Shown here in pieces: positions 57,165-64,000 of a DNA stretch of 64,000 bases. The notes below the pieces were generated by a model, which was given only the letters and a program-made list of their open reading frames with translations, was not told the origin of the DNA and did not search any database. Numbering within the stretch: position 1 is the first letter of the stretch; each line of letters begins with the position of its first letter. This DNA is from Halisarca cf. caerulea (taxonomy: Eukaryota > Porifera > Demospongiae > Chondrillida > Halisarcidae): NCBI GenBank assembly GCA_963170055.1, contig CAUJGJ010000115.1, positions 1-64,000 on the forward strand. The letters are read 5' to 3'. A program made the translations under genes and the position numbers.

Positions 57165-60100
57165 CATTCCCAGTGGACACACATGAAGTTTCTGAAGTGC
57201 TGTGGGCGTATTTGTGTAGTGTTGGATATGCTGGTGCTAATACCAATATTTGGCACTAGCACCACGCACATTCCCAGTGGACACACATGAAGTTTCTGAA
57301 GTGCTGTGGGCGTATTTGTGTAGTGTTGGATATGCTGGTGCTAATACCAATATTTGGCACTAGCACCACGCACATTCCCAGTGGACACACATGAAGTTTC
57401 TGAAGTGCTGCGGGCGCATTTGTATAGTGTTGGATATGCTGGTGCTAATACCAATATTTGGCACTAGCACCACGCACATTCCCAGTGGACACACATGACC
57501 TTTCTGAAGTGCTGTGGGCGCATTTGTGTAGTGTTGGATATGCCGGTGCTAATACCAATATTTGGCACTAGCACCACACACATTCCCAGTGGACACACAT
57601 GAAGTTTCTGAAGTGCTGTGGGCGTATTTGAGTAGTGTTGGATATGCTGGTGCTAATACCAATATTTGGCACTAGCACCATGCACATTCCCATGGACAAT
57701 ACATGAAGTTTCTTAATTGCTGTAGGCGTATTTGAGTAGTGTTGGATATGCTGGTGCTAATACCAATATTTGGCACTAGCACCACGCACATTCCAAGTGG
57801 ACACACATGAAGTTTCTGAAGTGCTGTGGGCGTATTTGTGTAGTGTTGGATATGCTGGTGCTAATACCAATATTTGGCACTAGCACCACGCACATTCCCA
57901 GTGGACACACATGAAGTTTCTGAAGTGCTGTGGGCGTATTTGTGTAGTGTTGGATATGCTGGTGCTAATACCAATATTTGGCACTAGCACCACGCACATT
58001 CCCAGTGTACACACATGAAGTTTCTTATATGCTGTGGGCGTATTTGTGTAGTGTTGGATATGCTGGTTCTAATACCAATATTTGGCACTAGCACCACGCA
58101 CATTAAAAGTGGACACACATGAAGTTTCTTATATGCTGTGGGCGTATTTGTGTAGTGTTGGATATGCTGGTGCTAATACCAATATTTGGCACTAGCACCA
58201 CGCACATTCCCAGTGGACACACATGAAGATTCTTAATTGCTGAGGGCGTATTTGTGTAGTGTTGGATATGCTGGTGCTAATACCAATATTTGGCACTAGC
58301 ACCACGCACATTCCCAGTGGACACACATGAAGTTTCTGAAGTGCTGTGGGCGTATTTGAGTAGTGTTGGATATGCTGGTGCTAATACCAATATTTGGCAC
58401 TAGCACCACGCACATTCCCAGTGGACACACATGAAGTTTCTTAACTTCTATGGGCGTATTTGTGTAGTGTTGGATATGCTGGTGCTAATACCAATATTTG
58501 GCACTAGCACCACGCACATTCCCAGTGGACACACATGAAGTTTCTGAAGTGCTGTGGGCGTATTTGAGTAGAGTTGGATATGCTGGTGCTAATACCAATA
58601 TTTGGCACTAGCACCACGCACATTCCCAGTGGACACACATGAAGTTTCTGAAGTGCTGTGGGCGTATTTGTGTAGTGTTGGATATGCTGGTGCTAATACC
58701 AATATTTGGCACTAGCACCACATACATTCCCAGTGGACACACATGAAGTTTCTGAAGTGCTGTGGGCGCATTTGTGTAGTGTTGGATATGCTGGTGCTAA
58801 TACCAATATTTGGCACTAGCACCACGCACATTCCCAGTGGACACACATGAAGTTTCTTATATGCTGTGGGCGTATTTGTGTAGTGTTGGATATGCTGGTG
58901 CTAATACCAATATTTGGCACTAGCACCACGCACATTCCCAGTGGACACACATGAAGTTTCTTATATGCTGTGGGCGTATTTGTGTAGTGTTGGATATGCT
59001 GGTGCTAATACCAATATTTGGCACTAGCACCACGCACATTCCCAGTGGACACACATGAAGTTTCTGAAGTGCTGTGGGCGTATTTGTGTAGTGTTGGATA
59101 TGCTGGTGCTAATACCAATATTTGGCACTAGCACCACGCACATTCCCAGTGGACACACATGAAGTTTCTTAATTGCTGTGGGCGCATTTGTGTAGTGTTG
59201 GATATGCTGGTGCTAATACCAATATTTGGCACTAGCACCACGCACATTCCCAGTGGACACACATGAAGTTTCTTATATGCTGTGGGCGTATTTGTGTAGT
59301 GTTGGATATGCTGGTGCTAATACCAATATTTGGCACTAGCACCACGCACATTCCCAGTGGACACACATGAAGTTTCTTATATGCTGTTGGCGTATTTGTG
59401 TAGTGTTGGATATGCTGGTGCTAATACCAATATTTGGCACTAGCACCACGCACATTCCCAGTGGACACACATGAAGTTTCTTATATGCTGTGGGCGTATT
59501 TGTGTAGTGTTGGATATGCTGGTGCTAATACCAATATTTGGCACTAGCACCACACACATTCCCAGTGGACACACATGAAGTTTCTGAAGTGCTGTGGGCG
59601 TATTTGAGTAGTGTTGGATATGCTGGTGCTAATACCAATATTTGGCACTAGCACCACGCACATTCCCAGTGGACACACATGAAGTTTCTTAATTTCTGTG
59701 GGCGTATTTGAGTAGTGTTGGATATGCTGGTGCTAATACCAATATTTGGCACTAGCACCACGCACATTCCCAGTGGACACACATGAAGTTTCTGAAGTGC
59801 TGTGGGCGCATTTGTGTAGTGTTGGATATGCTGGTGCTAATACCAATATTTGGCACTAGCACCACGCACATTCCCAGTGGACACACATGAAGTTTCTGAA
59901 GTGTTGTGGGCGCATTTGTGTAGTGTTGGATATGCTGGTGCTAATACCAATATTTGGCACTAGCACCACGCACATTCCCAGTGGACACACATGAAGTTTC
60001 TGAAGTGCTGTGGGCGTATTTGTGTAGTGTTGGATATGCTGGTGCTAATACCAATATTTGGCACTAGCACCACGCACATTCCCAGTGGACACACATGAAG

Positions 60101-60523
60101 TTTCTTATATGCTGTGGGCGTATTTGTGTAGTGTTGGATATGCTGGTTCTAATACCAATATTTGGCACTAGCACAACGCACATTCCCAGTGGACACACAT
60201 GAAGTTTCTTATATGCTATGGGCGTATTTTTGTAGTGTTGGATATGCTGGTGCTAATACCAATATTTGGCACTAGCACCACGCACATTCCCAGTGGACAC
60301 ACATGAAGTTTCTTATATGCTGTGGGCGTATTTGTGTAGTGTTGGATATGCTGGTGCTAATACCAATATTTGGCACTAGCACCACGCACATTCCCAGTGG
60401 ACACACATGAAGTTTCTGAAGTGCTGTGGGCGTATTTGTGTAGTGTTGGATATGCTGGTGCTAATACCAATATTTGGCACTAGCACCACGCACATTCCCA
60501 GTGGACACACATGAAGTTTCTTA

Positions 60524-60525
60524 TA
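60524..60525. other. TA target-site duplication, left copy
   Basis: The left satellite flank ends TTTCTTATA. With the right flank TATGCTGTGGG, removing the element and one TA restores TTTCTTATATGCTGTGGG, a common monomer form. The shared flank could be read as up to TATG, but TA gives symmetrical TGTG...CACA ends. Confidence 0.7.
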
Positions 60526-60562
60526 TGTGGGCGCATCAAGTAAAAAGGAAATCTTATGCACA
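60526..60562 (+). repeat. Left terminal inverted repeat (37 bp)
   Basis: Begins TGTGGGC, core GCATCAAGTAAAAAGG (60,533-60,548), ends TTATGCACA. It differs from the right TIR at positions 5, 7 and 31. Its first 11 bases (TGTGGGCGCAT) also match a common satellite variant, so the outermost boundary is slightly uncertain. Confidence 0.85.
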
Positions 60563-60778
60563 TACATGATTTTTTGTAAATCGCGCTACAAAATGGCCGA
60601 TTTTAGCTGTGGAGTTTTAGGTTATACGGATGCTAATGGTAACGAGTGAAACCCTGTAATTTAGCAGTGAGTAGTACCATGTATGAACTAAGACACTGCT
60701 AGTTTTGGCGCGAGTTTGCCGTAGTTTGATTATTTGTTAGGCTTCGCAAAACTTTCGTCTCGTTCGTACGTTTCGAGC
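60563..60778 (+). promoter_or_regulatory. 5' leader and putative promoter region of the transposon
   Basis: Unique sequence of 216 bp between the left TIR and the first in-frame ATG. I see no convincing TATA box. A small inverted repeat AAATCG/CGATTT lies at 60,578-60,603. Two short upstream ORFs are present, ATG at 60,593 (18 codons, strong context AAAATGG, stop at 60,649) and ATG at 60,679 (7 codons). If transcription starts near the TIR, they could reduce translation of the main ORF. An in-frame stop at 60,722 closes the main frame upstream. The promoter role is inferred from position only. Confidence 0.45.
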
Positions 60779-62974
60779 ATGGCTTCTTCGTTACCGCTAT
60801 CAAGTACCCCTATAAGGGACCCAGGATCACCTACATCAGACAGTTTTCAGGCAGTTATGATCCCAGTTGAAGAATCATCCGCTTCGGAAACTAGTTACTC
60901 CGATTCAGATGGCAGTTACTCGGACCATTCTTACGATAATGCGAGCGACGAGGAGACAAGAAGGGTACGAAAGCGCAGGATTTTCCTGGAAGGAAGCGCT
61001 AGAAAACCCTACTCTTCAGTGGTTTCACAATCGTCATTGGATGGCTCCCTTTCATCAGCGTCTGATGGGAAAACACCACCTAGTCCTGATGCGTGCAACA
61101 GCTGTGCTCCTGTGCTCCAGAAATATGAAGAAACCTTCAAAGGTCTTCTGAGGCAGGGCAGTGAGCTAAAGAGGAGGAAGATCATTAGCCCTCATCCAAG
61201 TAAGCCTAACTTTCAGCATTATCGTGACATTGTCAAGCAAAATGAGTGGCTACGCAACAACATCTTTGATCCCATGGGCAACTTCCTCTTTTGTACCAAG
61301 TGCATTCGTACAACTCTGGGCATTTCTTCCAAGCGTCTTTCACGTTTGCGCACACAGAAAAGGGCACAGTTCAATGAACCTATACGAGAGATGTCAAAAT
61401 CAGCTGTTGAGGAGGGAAAGTTAGGGCCATATGTTGTCATGCCCCCTGGCTGTGATATTGCATTTGTGCAATGGTGGAATTCACTTGATCAGGAAACGCT
61501 TGTTGCTGTTCGCTACCCTCACGAGCGCCATGGTCTTGCTGGAAGAACGTCGAATCAGGCCAAAACGTCTGTCAAGGCAGACTTTCTAGACTTTGTTGAC
61601 ATCAATAGCCAGCCTAATGGACGTCGTGAAGACAGCACTAGTTCCACCCACTACTTCCTCCCAATCTTCAAGACCATCCAAATGCCTAAGAAAGGGGTAC
61701 ACCATTACAACCAGCGAATTGAGGAATCTGTTGTTGGAGTATTTAATCGGGTACAAGGGGAGAGGGGTAGAGGAACTTGTTCAAATGGTAGTGTCTCTGC
61801 ATGGCTGAAAGCAGAGAGACCCAAGTTAAGTATTTACCCACATAAAGCTGATTATTGCGATACTTGTGCCCGATTGAAGGAAACCATCAGTGGGATTCAG
61901 ACATCACTCAAGCGCAAGCGACACACTGGATCTGTTGAGGAAGAAGAACAGAGGAAGCTGGAAAGCGATATCAGGACGACAGAGGATACTTTAGCCATGC
62001 ACAAAGAGCAAGCTGCTAAATCACGTGATTTCTACAACGAAATGACTGCTCGATGTAAGCAACAATGGGCAAAGATTCAAGAGCTAACTGATGCACAGCC
62101 TGACTCAGAATCACTAAGTGCTTTGAAACATACTTTCACTCTTGCTTTGAGTGCAGACTATCAAATGTCAAAATTGATACCGCACTGGGGACATTCTCCA
62201 CAGCCAGGTAGTACATACTACCTTCAGAAGTTGTCTATTGATCTTTTTGGCCTGGTGGATCATAGGGATGAGTCAGCTCATATGTACCTTTTTGATGAAA
62301 CAATTGGTCCCAAGAACACAGAGCACACTTTGAGTTACCTCTGCCACTACATTGAAGAATCGGATCATTTTCCATCATGGGTTCGACGGGTACACTTGTT
62401 CCTAGACAACGCTGGAAGCACTAATAAAAATTGCCATCTGATGTCAGCAGCTATGGAACTAGTGCAACATCAGATTCTCGACTACTTTCGAATATCTTTC
62501 CTTATTGCAGGCCACACTAAGTTTGCCCCAGATCGTGTTTTTTCCAAAGTTGCAAAAACCTACTCGTGCAGTGATGTTTTTAACATTACTGAACTTGAAT
62601 CAGTTGCTTCAAACTATTCTTCAGTGGTGATTGATGATGGAGACATTGTGAAGACATGGAGGGAAAAAACAGAGGAAAAGTATTCGAAACTACCAGGAAT
62701 ACGTTCCCTTCACGACTTCCTAATTGTTCGCCATCCAATATCGAATAACGCCATAATGAAAATACGTGAACGCTGTTACGAGGGGCCTTTTGAAGAAACA
62801 CCATTAAAAGTGTCCAAGGGTCATGTCACAAATGAAATGGCAATGCCTTGTAGTGGTGATACATACAAACGCCGTGAAAAAGTAAAGAGTATATCTGCCA
62901 CAAAATCCGCCCATCTGAAACAAATGTACACCAATTTTGTACCAGTTGAACGTCAGCCAAACTCTACTGTTTAG
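60779..62974 (+). CDS. Putative DDE/D-type transposase (DUF7869-like), 731 aa
   Basis: Probably catalyses cut-and-paste movement of this element by binding the TIRs in the nucleus. I chose the ATG at 60,779 (AGCATGG, strong Kozak); the frame is open back to a TTG at 60,734, which is unlikely as a eukaryotic start. Residues below count from this ATG. Residues 1-55 are Ser-rich and acidic. Basic NLS-like patches lie at 61-67 (RRVRKRR) and 131-134 (KRRK). Cys pairs are C106/C109 (CNSC), C172/C175 (FCTKC, followed by LGISSKRL) and C360/C363 (KADYCDTC). A likely coiled coil covers about 365-435. The C-terminal half has D460 (ADYQMSK), then LIPHWGHSPQPG and DLFG, then D543 (LDNAGSTNKN) and D585 (GHTKFAPD). 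These candidate catalytic Asp residues fit an RNase-H-like fold. The layout recalls invertebrate proteins labelled DUF7869, from memory and unverified. No frameshift, stop or visible intron. It could instead be a domesticated gene, but the TIRs argue for a transposase. Confidence 0.75.
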   Translation: MASSLPLSSTPIRDPGSPTSDSFQAVMIPVEESSASETSYSDSDGSYSDHSYDNASDEETRRVRKRRIFLEGSARKPYSSVVSQSSLDGSLSSASDGKTPPSPDACNSCAPVLQKYEETFKGLLRQGSELKRRKIISPHPSKPNFQHYRDIVKQNEWLRNNIFDPMGNFLFCTKCIRTTLGISSKRLSRLRTQKRAQFNEPIREMSKSAVEEGKLGPYVVMPPGCDIAFVQWWNSLDQETLVAVRYPHERHGLAGRTSNQAKTSVKADFLDFVDINSQPNGRREDSTSSTHYFLPIFKTIQMPKKGVHHYNQRIEESVVGVFNRVQGERGRGTCSNGSVSAWLKAERPKLSIYPHKADYCDTCARLKETISGIQTSLKRKRHTGSVEEEEQRKLESDIRTTEDTLAMHKEQAAKSRDFYNEMTARCKQQWAKIQELTDAQPDSESLSALKHTFTLALSADYQMSKLIPHWGHSPQPGSTYYLQKLSIDLFGLVDHRDESAHMYLFDETIGPKNTEHTLSYLCHYIEESDHFPSWVRRVHLFLDNAGSTNKNCHLMSAAMELVQHQILDYFRISFLIAGHTKFAPDRVFSKVAKTYSCSDVFNITELESVASNYSSVVIDDGDIVKTWREKTEEKYSKLPGIRSLHDFLIVRHPISNNAIMKIRERCYEGPFEETPLKVSKGHVTNEMAMPCSGDTYKRREKVKSISATKSAHLKQMYTNFVPVERQPNSTV

Positions 62975-63085
62975 ACTTCCATGAACAATTAGAATAGCCT
63001 ATATAGATGTTTTTGATATTTAATACATGTAAGTGCTTTAAGATTTCAAAAATTATTCAAAGAACATGCATCGGTGACATGTGCT

Positions 63086-63099
63086 TTTTTACTTGATGC
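63086..63099 (-). repeat. Subterminal copy of the TIR core
   Basis: TTTTTACTTGATGC here is identical to the 14-bp core of the right TIR at 63,240-63,253, in the same orientation and 154 bp inside it. Internal repeats of TIR motifs are known transposase-binding sites in several DNA transposon families. I find no matching internal copy near the left end. Confidence 0.7.
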
Positions 63100-63146
63100 G
63101 ATTGATACCCGGAGTTAAAGGGTATTATTTCCATTTTAGCAGCTGG

Positions 63147-63152
63147 AATAAA
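63147..63152 (+). terminator. Candidate polyadenylation signal AATAAA
   Basis: A canonical AATAAA lies 173 bp after the stop codon and about 70 bp before the right TIR, so a transcript could end inside the element. No transcript evidence is available. Confidence 0.5.
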
Positions 63153-63223
63153 ACTCAAAACTTGGTATTAGGTAGTTGAAGGATCACTTTACTGAAATAC
63201 ATTGAAATGTCAAAATATGCTAT

Positions 63224-63260
63224 TGTGCACAAGATTTCCTTTTTACTTGATGCCCTCACA
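63224..63260 (-). repeat. Right terminal inverted repeat (37 bp)
   Basis: Read on the minus strand it begins TGTGAGG, has the core GCATCAAGTAAAAAGG and ends TTGTGCACA. It matches the left TIR at 34 of 37 positions. Confidence 0.87.
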
Positions 63261-63262
63261 TA
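63261..63262. other. TA target-site duplication, right copy
   Basis: The right flank begins TATGCTGTGGG, continuing the satellite monomer interrupted at 60,525. Confidence 0.7.
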
Positions 63263-64000
63263 TGCTGTGGGCGTATTTGTGTAGTGTTGGATATGCTGGT
63301 TCTAATACCAATATTTGGCACTAGCACAACGCACATTCCCATTGGACACACATGAAGTTTCTTATATGCTGTGGGCGTATTTGTGTAGTGTTGGATATGC
63401 TGGTGCTAATACCAATATTTGGCACTAGCACCACGCACATTAAAGTGGACACACATGAAGGTTCTTAACTGCTGTGGGCGTATTTGTGTAGTGTTGGATA
63501 TGCTGGTGCTAATACCAATATTTTGCACTAGCACCACGCACATTCCCAGTGGACACACATGAAGATTCTTAATTGCTGAGGGCGTATTTGTGTAGTGTTG
63601 GATATGCTGGTGCTAATACCAATATTTGGCACTAGCACCACGCATATTCCCAGTGGACACACATGAAGTTTCTGAAGTGCTGTGGGCGTATTTGAGTAGT
63701 GTTGGATATGCTGGTGCTAATACCAATATTTGGCACTAGCACCACGCACATTTTCAGTGGACACACATGAAGTTTCTTAATTGCTGTGGGCGTATTTGAG
63801 TAGTGTTGGATATGCTGGTGCTAATACCAATATTTGGCACTAGCACCACGCACATTCCCAGTAGACACACATGACCTTTCTGAAGTGCTGTGGGTGCATT
63901 TGTGTAGTTATGGATATGCTGGTGCTAATACCAAAATTTGGCACTAGCACCACGCACATTCCCAGTGGACACACATGAAGTTTCTGAAGTGCTGTGGGCG
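63261..64000 (+). repeat. 104-bp satellite array (right part, about 7 monomers)
   Basis: Same monomer, orientation and register as the left array, continuing past the window edge. The first monomer has the CTTATATGCTG plus GGTTCTAATACC combination common on the left, as expected if one monomer was split by the insertion. Several monomers are somewhat more diverged: CATTAAAGTGG with one A lost (63,439), ATTTTGCAC (63,521), CCCAGTAGACAC (63,857) and GTAGTTATGG (63,904). Confidence 0.97.

Larger units (their letters stand above)
1..60525 (+). repeat. 104-bp tandem satellite array (left part, about 580 monomers)
   Basis: Monomers beginning TTCCCAGTGG recur at 1, 105, 209, 313 and so on with a period of 104 bp, always on the same strand. 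The consensus is about 46% GC with two CpG sites (in GGGCGTAT and CCACGCAC). Most monomers differ from consensus by only a few substitutions. The variable zone is roughly monomer positions 26-50: CTGAAGTGCTG, CTTATATGCTG, CTTAATTGCTG or CTTAACTTCTA, then GTATTTGTG, GTATTTGAG or GCATTTGTG. Positions about 55-100 are nearly invariant. Because 104 is not a multiple of three, the reading frame shifts each monomer and no protein-coding constraint is evident. The array continues beyond the left edge, since position 1 already lies inside it. A pericentromeric, centromeric or subtelomeric location is possible but nothing in the window shows which. Confidence 0.98.
43131..60525 (+). repeat. Block I: mosaic satellite region up to the transposon
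   Basis: 104-bp monomers carrying variant runs seen in blocks A, D and H. A run with ACATTAAAAGTGG, TTAATTACTATGGG, CATGACCTTTC and CCAAAATTTGCAC occurs at about 43,980-44,940 and again at about 54,170-55,130, offset 10,193 bp (98 monomers plus 1). CATTAAAAG markers recur irregularly (45,311, 47,703, 49,161, 51,449, 55,190, 58,103). A 2-bp insertion (CTGTAAGGGCG, about 46,594) and a 1-bp deletion (about 44,771) are visible. There is no single regular higher-order period. The array ends at the TA before the element. Confidence 0.75.
62975..63223 (+). other. 3' trailer of the transposon
   Basis: AT-rich non-coding sequence of 249 bp between the stop codon and the right TIR. It contains a polyadenylation signal and a repeated TIR core, listed separately. 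No other ORF or satellite sequence is seen in it. Confidence 0.7.
60526..63260 (+). mobile_element. Complete 2.7-kb DNA transposon inserted in the satellite
   Basis: The island has no satellite similarity except at its first bases. It is bounded by 37-bp terminal inverted repeats (60,526-60,562 and 63,224-63,260) that match at 34 of 37 positions, with TA on both sides. It holds one uninterrupted ORF for a transposase-like protein with a short leader and a trailer containing AATAAA. Satellite phase and orientation are preserved across the insertion. Intact TIRs, a clean target duplication and an open reading frame suggest a young and possibly autonomous copy. The TA duplication is shared with Tc1/mariner, but the protein is much longer (731 aa against about 340) and lacks that family's layout, so I do not assign a superfamily. 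Confidence 0.88.

Noticed and set aside
1..60525. CRISPR array
   Set aside because: The repeat unit is contiguous 104 bp without unique spacers, and the setting is eukaryotic.
1..60525. 5S rRNA or tRNA tandem gene cluster
   Set aside because: Unit length is in the range of a small RNA gene, but I see no A/B/C-box pattern, no terminal T-run and no cloverleaf potential beyond the dyad.
1..60525. CENP-B box within the monomer
   Set aside because: No TTCG....A..CGGG pattern in the consensus. A centromeric role cannot be claimed from sequence alone.
60734..60778. TTG at 60,734 as the start of the transposase (746 aa)
   Set aside because: A non-ATG start is unlikely in a eukaryote. The ATG at 60,779 is the first in-frame ATG and has strong context.
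60867..62804. Short ORFs of 66-94 aa overlapping the transposase in other frames
   Set aside because: Shadows of the long ORF with no recognisable features of their own.
60526..63260. Tc1/mariner element, because of the TA duplication
   Set aside because: The protein is about twice the usual length and has Cys pairs and DN/GH motifs instead of a D..D34D/E core with an N-terminal paired domain.
60526..63260. Host gene embedded in the satellite
   Set aside because: Symmetrical TIRs, the TA duplication and exact rejoining of the split monomer point to a transposon.

Overview
The window looks like eukaryotic, probably invertebrate metazoan, DNA. About 61.3 of 64 kb is one tandem satellite with a 104-bp monomer (consensus about 46% GC). 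All monomers run head to tail in the same orientation. A single 2.7-kb non-satellite island lies near the right end. I see no bacterial operons, rRNA, tRNA or CRISPR array. The eukaryotic assignment rests on the satellite, its higher-order structure, an intronless transposase-like gene with strong Kozak context and an AATAAA signal. The species cannot be read from the sequence. 

Layout. Positions 1-60,525 hold roughly 580 monomers in nested higher-order repeats (HORs). 1-13,558 is a 4.26-4.36-kb HOR carrying an old, diverged 97-bp monomer. 13,559-17,430 repeats with a 13/14-monomer period. 17,431-19,200 is transitional. About 19,200-30,180 is two nearly identical 5.4-kb (52-monomer) units with 15-monomer sub-repeats. 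About 30,220-34,200 is two 19-monomer units. 34,200-36,240 resembles the first block. 36,240-39,130 is two units of about 1.66 kb, again with the 97-bp monomer. 39,130-43,130 is two 19-monomer units of different content. 43,130-60,525 is a mosaic of variants found elsewhere in the array. The satellite resumes at 63,261 in the same orientation and register and runs off the window end. 

The island (60,526-63,260) is a complete DNA transposon: 37-bp terminal inverted repeats matching at 34 of 37 positions, a TA target-site duplication, and one intact ORF (731 aa from the first ATG). Removing the element plus one TA restores a perfect satellite monomer. The protein has an acidic Ser-rich N-terminus, basic NLS-like patches, three Cys-pair motifs, a predicted coiled coil and a C-terminal half with spaced Asp motifs (ADYQ, LDNAGSTNKN, GHTKFAPD). 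These suggest an RNase-H-fold DDE/D transposase of the poorly described invertebrate group often labelled DUF7869-like. That family assignment is from memory and is not confirmed. 

Each satellite monomer also carries a 31-bp near-palindrome (GGTGCTA...CCAA-TAT-TTGG...TAGCACC). It stays nearly constant while another part of the monomer varies, so it is the best candidate for a functional satellite element. The short ORFs across the satellite are repeat artefacts, not genes.
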